From Jacaranda mimosifolia (Eukaryota; Streptophyta; Magnoliopsida; Lamiales; Bignoniaceae): a stretch of 64,000 nucleotides of DNA. The notes beneath the pieces were generated by a model. That model saw nothing but the letters and a program-made list of their open reading frames with translations, did no database searches and was not told the origin of the DNA. The stretch's first letter is position 1; the number at the start of each line of letters is the position of its first letter. The position numbers and the translations under genes were made by a program. The DNA is taken from the NCBI GenBank assembly GCA_018894105.1, contig CM032117.1:46038503-46102502 (forward strand). The letters run 5' to 3'. This document shows, one piece after another, positions 48,501 to 59,075 of this stretch.

Positions 48501-49576
48501 CCCTATGATCATGAATTTCAAAAACCTTCCTTCTAGAATGTTTCTTCTTTGCTAAACTAAGAAAGAAAGCTGTGTTTTTTTCACCTTCTTTAAGCTATCT
48601 ACAAGTGGATTTTTGTTTCCAAAATTCCTTCTCTATAGCCAAGGCAGCTGCAAGCAAGGTATTCCTCCTCTTAAGTTCAATCAGATTAGCTTCCGAATGG
48701 TTAATATCAAAGGAGTTTTCTGTCACAGCCGCATAGGATTTAGCCTCCTTAACTCTGGCAAAAAGATTCCCAAAAACATCTCTATTCCAAGCCCGAATAG
48801 TCTTTTTCAGTTTCAATAACTTCAAAAATAGTTTCAGCATCCCATGGGCCTCAATAGGAGATAGCCAACAACTAGCCACCACCTCAAGGAAGGCATGATG
48901 ACGAGTCCATATATTCTGAAATCGAAAGCTAGAAGGTTGAGAGGAAGGAGAATCCAAGAACTGAATGTGTAGAGCATGATGGTTCGAGTGCCCTCTCGGA
49001 AGGTGAGTAACTCTAGTAGAATTAAAAACCTCATTCCAGTGCCCCGAATAAAACACCTTATCTAATATTTCACACATAGAATTATTACACCAAGTGAAGG
49101 GAGAGCCTTCAAAGCTAGCATCTTCCAAAGCACAATCCATAATCATCTCTGCAAACTCTTCCATGGCACCCAAATCAAGATCCACAGCACCTTTTCTCTC
49201 CACACTATCCAACATAATGTTGAAATCTCCTCCCACAAGCCACGAAAGAGAAGTGTTAGAAAGCTGCCTCAGATCCTCCCAAAGAGGTCTCTTAGCTTGT
49301 CTATTGCACTTGGCATAAACAAAAAGCATAAAATAGAGGGGCAAGGCCAAATTAACATCCAAACTAGCATAAAAAAACACACCAAATTTTATTGTTCACA
49401 TTGGCAAGACCATGATCAAGTCCCAGTCATCTAGGCATAAATTGAACATCTAGTTGAATCCACGGTTCCAAAATAACAACAAGCTTTAATGTAAGTTTGC
49501 GAACATGATCAACAACGATTCTTTGAGAGGCCTCGTTACCTATGCCTCTAACATTCCAAATAAGGAAACTGTTCAT
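45558..49576 (-). pseudogene. LINE ORF2: endonuclease, reverse transcriptase, zf-RVT, RNase H
   Basis: It starts MNSFLIWNVRGIGNEASQRI (ATG at 49574-49576), the endonuclease N-terminus, with an early stop after FMPR. At 48595-49380 the endonuclease continues with WLVGGDFNIML, GSPFTWCNN and RGHSNHHAL (usual GHSDH with Asp replaced by Asn). RT motifs: AYDQVNWEG near 47900, LQGDPLSPGLFVV near 47720, and LSYVDGVMLFSK near 47600, where the second Asp of the catalytic pair is Gly. zf-RVT at about 46440-46650. RNase H: FIKLNMDGAAKGNP (about 46030), VFAELFAILKGL (45900), EMDAEV (45830) and HIYREGNGVADFLAKHA (45700). Frames are broken repeatedly. The family's product copies LINE RNA into DNA at the target. 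Confidence 0.87.
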
Positions 49577-50690
49577 TTAAGGTTCGGGTTTGGAGGTTTG
49601 GTTTTCTTGGGTTTCTTTTTGTTAATAAGGTTGGGATTTTTTGGATGTTTGATAGGTGACCCACCTTCAGATGAGGCTTTAGGGACAAGGGCTTTGAGGG
49701 GAACATCTTCCCAAGCATCAATGTGAAAAGAAGGGGCTGAGTGGTCAGAACAGGAGATGGTGGGTAGGATCATATCATAGTCTAGAGGGGCTGGGATAGA
49801 GTGTTTTTTGGCTTTGGTTTGGATTTTCTTCAAGCTAGAAGGAGGTAAAACTGAGTCAACAAGCTCGGGTGACTTAGGGGATATCGATTCAGCTGGTGGA
49901 TCCAAGTTTGAGGGATGCGGAGGTGAAGAAGAGTTTTTGGAATGAGATTTTCTTGCATTTTTAGGACGAGTAATAGGGGCCTCACCATCCCCTGTAACCT
50001 CCAAGTTTAACTCCTCAACATTAACTCATTTAACTTTCTCAACCAATCATCAGGGTCAACAAAATCACCATCCCAGTTATGAATTTCCAGGGGCTCAAAC
50101 GAGTTCCTAACTTGGACACTATCTAGTAGACAAGAATCTAGAGGTTTGGTACCGCTTGGTTCGCCCAAGTAGAGATTAGATTTAGTAGCCACCCCTTTTC
50201 CTTTATCCATATTCTGAGTTTTAGAATATTGTCTAAACACTTTCTGTTGAGCTGGCCTCTGGGCATCTCCATTCAAGTAGCATGACTGAATATCATGCCC
50301 CAAATGTCTACAGTAGGAACAATAGCTGGGCACCTTTTCATAGATGAGTTTAAGGAATTTAGTAGAGTTCCCATGTTCCACTGAGATCTCCCTTGGTAAT
50401 TCAACATTCAAATTCATCTCGATATATATCCTTGCAAAATTCATTCTAGATCTATTCATGGTAGCCTCGATCATCTTCAATGGATTTCCCAAGGATTTAG
50501 CAATAGTAAAAAGAGCCTTCCTATTGAACAAGTTTAAGGGAAGCTCAGGGATTCTAACCCACACCGAAGCTACAACAGGTTCAAACGAAAGATCAAATTC
50601 TGGGGACCACGCTAAGGTTCGCATCGACAAACCATCCACCATCCATTCCCGGCGGAGGCAAAGGGCAACATAGTTATTGTTTGAATAAAA
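49577..50690 (-). pseudogene. LINE ORF1: DUF4283 remnant and CCHC zinc knuckle
   Basis: Open on the minus strand from about 50690: ALCLRREWMVDGLSMRTLAW continues into VASVWVRIPELPLNLFNRKA and a knuckle CSYCRHLGHDIQSC (C-x2-C-x4-H-x4-C) near 50290. The frame closes at 50007, and a shifted frame (50004-49573) gives a Pro/Ser/Lys-rich tail with a basic end KKKPKKTKPP. The usual first 100 or so residues of the DUF4283 region are missing. ORF1 proteins of L1 elements bind the element RNA. Confidence 0.85.
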
Positions 50691-50959
50691 TAAGCATGTG
50701 ATAGATTAGTAATTAATGGCTAATAATTTAGTTCCTTGTAGATCGATACTCTCTCATCACTTAATTACTTATTGCAATATGTGTATTTGCATGACTGTTT
50801 GTATTATTTGTTTTGCACACCAATAGGTTGCACATATGTATTGGTTGATTTGAGTAAGTTGGTATTAGGACCTTACTATTCGACATGTGCATTGGTATAT
50901 TCCAAGGCTTATAGGATTTGGTGTTTAGTTTGCGGTGGAGTCATGGACAGTAGCTGAGA
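50691..50959. other. Spacer between LINE and Copia LTR
   Basis: No feature recognised; too short to judge. Confidence 0.4.
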
Positions 50960-51445
50960 TGACGAATCTTGTGAAGGTAGATATTGTTTGGGATTTGATT
51001 TGATTATTTGGAAACTAATTTTAACTTGAATTCTTAATCTTCAAAGAATTTGATCTTATCACCTTTTTACATTGTAGAATTAAAATTTCTTTTTGAATTA
51101 TGTATTGTAGTTGTAGAAAGAGTAGGCAAGTATTGTATTCTTATAAATAGGAGTGCTTACTGATTATTGAGAAAAAAAATACTTGCATTATATTAATCAA
51201 ATACTTGTTTTGAGTTATGAGTTGGATGATACAAAAGGGTTGAGTGAGAATTTCTTTGCTAGCTTTTAGAGTGATTGTAAATGATTGTACAAGGGGCTTT
51301 TGTCATGGGTTTGGGTAGATTAAATTTAAGAGTTATCATGTACTGATAAGATTCTCTCATAGTGGAATATAGAAAATCCTGTGGATGTAGATGAATTTTG
51401 CTGAACTATATAAATTTGTGTGTGTTTTCTGTTAGGCATTATTTA
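50960..51445 (+). mobile_element. Copia LTR (probably solo or orphan)
   Basis: A promoter-like TATAAATAGG lies at about 51145-51154. About 200 bp on is a block with ATAGTGGAATAT, CCTGTGGATGTAG, GCTGAAC and ATAAATTTGTGTGTGTTTTCTGTT, the R-U5 pattern of many plant Copia LTRs of the Tork type. No primer site or gag follows. Ends are approximate: I cannot fix the TG and CA. A related fragment is at 39350-39530. Confidence 0.6.
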
Positions 51446-51604
51446 TGAGATTTGTTGGGATCTCCTCACATTAGCTTTGATAATGATCATTTTTATAGTC
51501 GATTTTTATTTAATGATCTCTATTCTTCACATATGATGCAGAGCCATGGATGGATTTAGGGGGCAAGCAGGGGTCATTGTCACACTCCTCCCCAACCAAC
51601 TTAT

Positions 51605-51630
51605 TTGTGTGTGTGTGTGTGTGTGTGTAT
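51605..51630 (+). repeat. (GT)n microsatellite
   Basis: About 12 GT units in a run between the Copia LTR and the hAT relic. Confidence 0.9.
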
Positions 51631-52030
51631 GTTAAAAAAGTTCAATAATAATTTAAATAAATTAATTACTTAGATTTATTAAATTAAATTAATTGATTTG
51701 TAATTAACGATAAGAATTAAAATCAATTAATTTAATTTTTTTTTAACTATTTTAGTTTTACAAAACTCAAAATAAAATTTTCATCCCATATAACAATGAA
51801 GTAATCAAATTAAGACAATTAGCTTAGGCATGCTTGAATTCTTCATTCTATTTGTGTGGAAAAACATTATAGGGATTCAGTCAAAAAGACCCTTAAGGGA
51901 CTCCCAAAACAACCAAAATTCATCTTTTTGGCTCCAATGAAATTAAGAAAAAGAGACAAAAGTAAGTGAATATTAAAAAAAATATGTACTTTTTTGGATT
52001 TTGTTTATCTCAACACTATAAGTAAGAAAA

Positions 52031-52199
52031 CCTTTGTCACTATAAATATTATACACGAAAAAGAGGCTCATGATAAAATGAAAGATGACTTTTTAGCCGA
52101 TTGCTTAGTTATATTGAGAATGATATTACTAAAAGTTTTTATATTAATTTGATTGTTGATGAAATTTATGTTATTAAAGACCGTTGTGCTCAACTTTGA
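52031..52199 (+). pseudogene. C-terminus of a hAT-family transposase (dimerisation region)
   Basis: Reads INIIHEKEAHDKMKDDFLAD, CL, then after a one-base shift YIENDITKSFYINLIVDEIY and VIKDRCAQL followed by a TGA stop at 52197-52199. This is the end of the hAT transposases with TTF/MYM-type fingers (family pattern ...R-x-R-M-x-D-x-x-L-x-D-C-L-V-x-Y-I-E-K ... I-x-x-F-x-x-x-K-x-R-R-x-Q-L). Only the end survives; the catalytic part is absent upstream. A possible element start may lie at 51541 (GAGCCATGGATGGATTTAGG), unproven. Confidence 0.72.
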
Positions 52200-53689
52200 T
52201 GAAAATCACGCATTTCAAATTCATAAATTGTAAAATTTATATTTACAGATAAATTTTTATATTTTTATAACTTTTGCTCCATCAATGTGCAGAACTAAAA
52301 ATTTGTTGAATCAATTCTAAAATATCTGCAAAATAATCACGCATGCAAAAAGGGAAAAACAAATCTACATGATTTTATGAAAACAAAGAAGGAAAGTTTC
52401 CATTGGAACCTATAATCAAGAAAGAACTATTTAAACGAAGATATCTACTAGAGCAATTTCAAAAATCTTCAAGGTGATCGCCTAATTCATGCTGCCTCAA
52501 ATAAAGGGAAAAAAAATCTATATGATTTTTTGAAAACAAGCAAGGAAAGTTGCCGTTGGAGCTTCAACATGGAAGCCTCCAATCAAAGAAAGAAAGTTAT
52601 CATTAGAGATTTATATAAAATGACTAGAACTAATTCCATCTGTTTAAAAAAGAAAGGAAAAAAGAAAGAGGCCATTGGAAATTTACATAACAACCTGAAG
52701 CCAAGAAACGGAAGTTATTATTAGAAGTTTATATGGCAACATGACTTGTCTAGAAGATGCAAAAGATCTTGAATAAACGTCATCTATTTAGAGGAGACAA
52801 GAAACAAGTTAGAAAAAGGAAGCCATTCTCCATTGATAAGAACCCTATAGTATTTTGTCTGGAAGTTGCCGCTGCCTTCCATTATTCTAACTGTTAGGCA
52901 ATTTTTAGCAAAGGAGATGGTTGATTGTAGATGTTGATTCGTCTCATGTTATCCATTGCATTGTCTTGTAGATCTTTAATAATATTGCATGTTCAAAATC
53001 CTAAATATATTTTAGGTAGTGGATATAGGTTTGTCGAAGCACCATAAAATTGTCGTGCTCTTTATATTAGCTTCTTATTTCAATTTCAACAATTATCCTT
53101 TTGGATTATCAAAATCATTTTTCTTGTCAAATTTTTTATTTAATTAAAATAAAAAAAATATCTTATTGTTTTCAAAAAACGCTCAATTTTCACCAACCCT
53201 CTTGATCTCTTTTACTATCAAGATTTGTTGATGTAATTTATGAATTCTTGATAATCAAATCTCGTACCTAAATTGCTTTTGTTGTGTGCCTAACACTTTA
53301 AGAAAATATGAATATGGAATTTGAATCTAATATATAATAATATATTCTGCCACTCATCTCTGTATAGACAAAAATTTTAATTTATGTGAAGTTAAAACTC
53401 AACAAATCAATGAATTCACTCAAAAAAAAATTCGTTAAATAAACAAAAGAGACTCACTTTTGTCTTATTACTTAAGTATACCAATGACAATTAAATTAAT
53501 GGTTAATTAAAAATACATAGCTAAAGCTATTTTCAATTAATGATTTAGTCTCTACTTATTTTTTCTTGGTATGTATTCCCGAATTTTTGTCTTTGGATTC
53601 ACTCCTAACTTCAGTGAAAAATACAAAAATAGCCTTAAGCTAAAATTGAAACCACAAAAGCCAAAAAAAAAAAAAAAAAAACACTAAAC
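52200..53689. other. Non-coding region with short direct repeats
   Basis: Between 52340 and 52800 a block with GAAAACAA(G)GAAGGAAAGTT and (G/C)CATTGGAA motifs recurs about four times in imperfect copies, an arrangement sometimes seen in LTRs. I could not assign it. The rest is AT-rich without signals. Confidence 0.4.
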
Positions 53690-54700
53690 AAAACTCTCCC
53701 AAGCACCTTTCTTCTTCAATTACACTCACACCACCCATTTTTTTCCCTTATATTCTCCCTCCATCTTCCAAACCATCTTGCTGCCAATTGCCTCCCCATT
53801 GCTCTCTTTGCTCATTTCTAGCTTATCTCATCATTATTTCTATTTCAAAATTTGCTACTTCCTACTCTCTTTTAAGCCACCATCCGCCATTTTTGAAGAT
53901 CCACGTAAGAAGGGTTTCATTTTCATCTCTATTTGCAAAGACAAAGAGATGCTTTTTTGAATTAAACGTTTATTATCTCCTGTCTTAATGGTGAATATTC
54001 TTCAATTTTGTTTGTTTTGCACTTGTTTTAGTTTTACATAGACTTAATTTGTTTATATCATGCTTGATTTTGTAATTAAATACTCGATTCACCTATATTT
54101 ACATTTTTTTTATAGGAAATTTCCTAATGTAACTATTTCTGTAGCAAGAGAAGATGATGCAAAGGATGCTGGAGAGCATGTTGCAGAACATGCTGCACAG
54201 GATGCTGGAGAGCATGTTGCAAAGGTAAGTTTGAATACTTTCAAGTTTATTGAAAGTACTGCATATGTGTTAGTTTAACTACTAGGTTTATGTTAACTTA
54301 TACTGCATATTTTGATTATCAATATTGGATTTAGGAGAAGTAATACTAATAAATGATTATGAATACCGAGTTTATATATAAGTCATATTGGATAAGTTAT
54401 TCTTAGTATTGAATTTTTGTATAGAGAAATTTGTATCTTATTTACTGGTTGCTCAACTTGAATTTTGTTTTTACTTATGTATTTTGAATTATATATGTTG
54501 TCAGAGGCAAATGCTACAATTTTCTATGTTGATAATCAAGGTGAAGATGATGTATGTCCTTCAGTAAGTTTTGAGAAAGAATGGATTATTGCGGGTGCCA
54601 CGAGATACCAGATAAATAACAAGTGGGATCTATGGACTGCAAGATGTTTTGTTATCTTTGGTTTGAATGTTATGTAAGGAACACAAAAGATTTTGGAGAC
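53690..54700 (+). other. Possible exons of an unrecognised gene or gene fragment
   Basis: A pyrimidine-rich stretch (53690-53850) like a 5' UTR is followed by short coding-like segments with splice-like borders. One at about 54117-54222 is flanked by TATAG and GTAAGT and encodes a repeat with DAGEHVAEHAAQDAGEHVAK. A second at about 54505-54640 encodes ATIFYVDNQGEDDVCPSVSF and EKEWIIAGATRYQINNKWDL. I know no family for these. Acidic, Ala/Glu/His-rich repeats of this type also occur in linkers of MULE proteins, so a MULE relic is one possibility. Confidence 0.3.
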
Positions 54701-55649
54701 TATTCTAAGGTGTGTTCTATTGATATATATATATATATATATTAGGCTTAGATAACTGCTACAATCTTAGAGCATGAGCATGACTTGCTACACCATGTAC
54801 CTATATGATTTTCTGTCTGGATAACTCTTGAGCAATTTAATTCAAAGGCATAGCAAATAGATTAATATGGATTTTCTTTCTGAATGATACTGGATGATAA
54901 GTTTGTGACTTATTGTTACTTAATGTCTACCTTCTTACTAGATGATTAATATGAATGTTTAATATATTTTTGAAGTGGTTGGGTAGATTTGTGTCTTAAA
55001 CTACAAATCTATATATATTATAGGTTGTTGAAATAACCAGTATTTTTTTACAGGCATATATGGTATCTAAATTCTCTGTTTTAGTACTAGCTACTAAAAC
55101 AAACATATTAAGTTTCTATAATGAAGTATTGAGTTTGACAAATACGGTACTAATTTCCTAAAATATGTTATTATTCTTAATACATTTCAAATTATGTTAA
55201 TTTGGAGTAACAATAATTTATTACTTTTTTTACATTAATCCAATAATTTCTTAACGACAACCTTAAATTCTTTCTTAGTGCCATTGTTTGGGATGTACCA
55301 GGCTATCGTATGCATATAGCTGTTATGATTCTGAACTATGAGCGTTGCTTGTTGTATTATGATACAATGTAAGGGTGACCTTGCGACATTCTAATATAAT
55401 ATGAGGATGGCTTCCTAGAACAATAAGGGAAAGATAGCTTAGCTACTCAAGAGAAGCATCGTTATGATCCCAAACAGTTGGGTTATGATGGCCAGACCAC
55501 ACATGTTTTCCACAAGAAGGCAAAACCAATTTAAGGTCTAAAGTTTTCTCAGTTACTAAATTCTGGTACTAGATACTAACACTATAGAATTTATTATAGG
55601 ATTTCAGTATACATAACCAAATATAAAGTATTATATTTCTAATTAATGT
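54701..55649. other. AT-rich spacer, nothing recognised
   Basis: It contains an (AT)n run near 54724-54741. No coding or repeat identity established. Confidence 0.4.
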
Positions 55650-58555
55650 TATCAATTTTAGTATGAATGAGAACAAAAGTGGTTAGATGTGGGTAGCTTA
55701 TCTTCCAACAATTTGAACTCTGCTACACGATCATTATTTGAAGAAAATATAATTTTATTGTATAAGATGGTCTTATATGTTATTTAATCCATCAAATTAA
55801 GGTAAATTTGGCCAAAGGAAAAGCAAGGACAAAAACACGGCAAATAAGTATAAAACAAAATAAATTCAGTACAAATATGCAAAAATCCAGTATAAAAGTT
55901 CTAAAAAATGGTATTTTTTGTTGATTTGTTGAATCATTCTTAGTACATAAAAGATAAAGTTGAATTTAACTAGATAAGTCATTGTACGATTATCAAACCA
56001 TAATTTATTTGTCTTAGGACTGAAATAGTCATGAGAGGTTCATTGACTTTAGATAGTGGGGTCAAAAGGATATATTCACCTCATATACCAATGGTTTACA
56101 CTACTATGAATGAGAACATAAGTGGTTGGATGTGGGTATTTTTGTTTGCAATCATTTGCACATGTACTATTGTAACACCCCTAAATTTCGGTATTTTTGA
56201 AATAAGGATTTAGAAATCAAGAAATTGGTTTATCGGATTTTAGGGCTAGCAAAATAAATAAAAATGACTTAGTTGCAAACATTTTGAAAGTTTTGGGGTC
56301 AAAGTACAATTAAGCAAGATTTGATTGGATCAGATTTTCTACATTTTGTGGGTTTGCATGGAATTAGTTTAGGTCAAAGGGGTTAAAATGAGGTACTCAC
56401 ATAGTTAGGGGTCGAATTGAAGTTGATGAAAAGCTTGGAGGACCTAATTGAAATCTGAACCAAAATTGTAGGGGGTCAATCTGCGATTAAAGAAAATGCC
56501 ATATTATAAAAATAGGGAAATTTCATTTTGACCCCATTTTCATCACCATCTTCACCCATCACCCCCGAAGCTCTATCTCTGGCAAACCTCTCCGGCAAGC
56601 CGAAACTTGCCAAACCAAACCAACCACTCTCTTACTCTCCTCACGGAGAGCACTGGTGCTAAGAACCGCCACCAACGGCTGATAGAATGGCTAGAATTTG
56701 AAGCTCAAAACTCGACACTGCGAAAAAATGGTGGTCACGACCCACCCGGTGCCTAAAACTCATGGATGGAAGGTAGGTTGTGATGGGCTCAGCTTAAGGA
56801 ATGTATTGATACCTTCGATGTCCGAAATGGACCACCGACGAAGGAGAATTCGATGCGGTGGCGGACCGCGGTGAGTGAGCGACCCAGTTGGTTTTCTAGC
56901 CAATTGAGCGGCAAATCAATGGCGGTTGAAGGAATTACCTTGGGCATTGGATTTGTGGTGCTGAAACGCACCTAATGGTGGTGGTGATGTGCAGTTTCGG
57001 CGGTGGCGCACAACAGCGCTCTGGTGGTTCGGAGATAGAATGTTCGACTTGTCATGGCGGACACACGCGTGGTGATAGTTCAAGGAGATTGAACTCTGAT
57101 ATTCAAGATTTGGTGTTATTGGTTTAGGATTGAGATTTGGAATATACATGTATATACTCTTGTACATATGAAGTTCTTGGAAATTCATTTTGTTCTATCT
57201 AAGTAAATCTTGTAGCAAATGGAAGATACGCATTTGAATTAAATAAGGGCATGCATGGATCTATAGATAATCCTAGTGGATCTGGGTTTGCACTAATTAT
57301 GATATTTTAGGAGTTATTTAAGTTATTTGAGTAAGAAAACACTAAATTTAGAAATTTGAGGCTTAAGTGGAAATAATCAGGATAATTAAGATATCTGGAC
57401 TGTTTATTTTGATTTGGGATACCAATATAAGGCTTAATATGTAATTGAGGATTAGTTTATGTTTCATTATTAGATTGATATGGAAATCGAGATTATTTTT
57501 GCAATAACGACTTTATTAGCCATTTTAGGCCGATAGTACCATTTAAGCCCTAAAACTATCATGTTAATCAAAAAATTAATGATTTTAGGGTAATGGTAAG
57601 CATAATAGTGAATATTGAGGTCAACTATAGATTTTGACTATAAATATACTCTTTTGGTTAGGTGACGAGGAAGTGGGTCTAGCAGACCAGTAAGCTGTTG
57701 ACTGTGATGGCCTTTTGAGACTTTAAAGGTGAGGGTCTACCAATTGGTACTTGCTTTGTACAAACCTATTCTATATTTGTTGCACCCCTATGAGGGTCTA
57801 CCGACCTAGCTTTGATTACTTTGTTATTCTGAGAATTAATGTTTTTGAATTGTTTGAACTTTTTGATTGTTGGAATTCTTTATACTTATTTGTGTTTGTT
57901 TTGTAAACCCCTATGAGGGTCTGCCATTTTGGCACCTTTCTCGTACCTACCTGCTGTTGTGATAAACCCCTGTGAGGGTTTCCGTTTTTGTATCGTACCT
58001 GTTAAAAATCCGTATATCAATTAAAATCTCGATTATTATCTGTTTCTAATGTCTACACCTTTGTGAGGGTTATTGCTTGTTTTTGTTCTGGTGTCCAGAA
58101 CTCTTATTACATTATTCATTTTCTGTCCCTTGTACCCTACAACCTTGTCTTCATTTTTTTTATAAACGTGTTGATTGTTCAAGAAATCTTGTTGACATAT
58201 TTAAATTTATTTTATATATCAGTTGTTTGTCCATGACTGCATACTTGTTATGGGTTTATCAGCCAAGTGCCAATCCTAGCGGAATGCTTAGATTATTATT
58301 CCAAAAGGACCTTGCTAGCCAGTATATTGGATGTTCAGATTGTATCTTGTACGGTCAGTATTGTAAACTATGTGCCGGGCAGAGCAAAGAGCCATACTAG
58401 TTGACAGGGCATGTCCAGTGGGGGTCCCTCTTGAGTCTGTCCCCGTTAGTACCTCTAGATTTCAGTACTAGACCTCTTCTAGACTTTATTTGGTTATACT
58501 CGTGTTTATTGCTCTAAAGGTTAAATTCTTATTTGTTGGCATTATATCTTTCCAA

Positions 58556-58645
58556 CCCATGGGACGCCATGGGCAGTTTTCAACTCATGGGATGCCATAG
58601 GCGGTCTCTACCCGGAGGGATGCCATGGGGGTTTTGGGCTAGGGA
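58556..58645 (+). repeat. Minisatellite inside solo LTR copy B
   Basis: Three imperfect units of about 30 bp built on CATGGGA(C/T)GCCAT(G/A)GGC. Locally GC-rich. Different in sequence from the minisatellite of copy A, but also a few hundred bases upstream of the shared palindromic box. Confidence 0.7.
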
Positions 58646-59060
58646 CTAGGTCCGGAAAACGGCCGGGCGAAACAGATCGACGGATACAGGTCTTATGGCT
58701 AGTACGCACATGTGATCCTGATTTACAGATAGCTGGAGATAGCGAACTGTGAGTGACGGGATCCGACTTGCGGTCAACCATGTCATATAAATCAACTATT
58801 ACCTGCCAAGTTGAGTGCTCGAGCAATGGAGCGATAAGAAAATCTTGTTTATACTATACCGATGCCTGGTACTAGCAATTTTAAATTGATTCAAGAGTAA
58901 CAAGGACGGAATGACCAATAGTCTATTAAAATTGTTATCATCTGTACTATATTACTTTGTTGATTTGATCTGAAAAGTCGTGCTTGTTACCGAATTTGTT
59001 TATTAATTGTTGCATCTTGACAGCTTTCCCTTAACTCTTATCATTTTCTTTTCCCTCACT

Positions 59061-59075
59061 AAGTCCTTTGGACTT
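59061..59075. other. Palindromic box AAGTCC-TTT-GGACTT shared by both solo LTRs
   Basis: Perfect 6-bp inverted repeat with a TTT loop, preceded by CTCACT and followed by ACC. The same box is at 3542-3556 in copy A. Its conservation amid diverged sequence suggests a function in the LTR (RNA hairpin or protein site), which is inference. Confidence 0.7.

Larger units (their letters stand above)
45381..50690 (-). mobile_element. L1-type LINE with RNase H, 5'-truncated and inactive
   Basis: The minus strand carries, in order, ORF1 (truncated DUF4283 part and a CCHC knuckle) and ORF2 (endonuclease, reverse transcriptase, zf-RVT, RNase H), as in plant L1 elements. ORF1 starts abruptly inside its first domain near 50690, typical of incomplete reverse transcription. 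The 3' UTR (45381-45557) ends with a GGTTAGG/CCTAACC stem-loop. A poly(A) tail and target duplication could not be defined. Several stops and shifts disable both frames. Confidence 0.87.

Noticed and set aside
45381..50690. Host genes for an RNase H protein and a zinc-knuckle protein
   Set aside because: Often annotated that way, but order and content (ORF1 knuckle, endonuclease, reverse transcriptase, zf-RVT, RNase H on one strand) show a single L1-type LINE.
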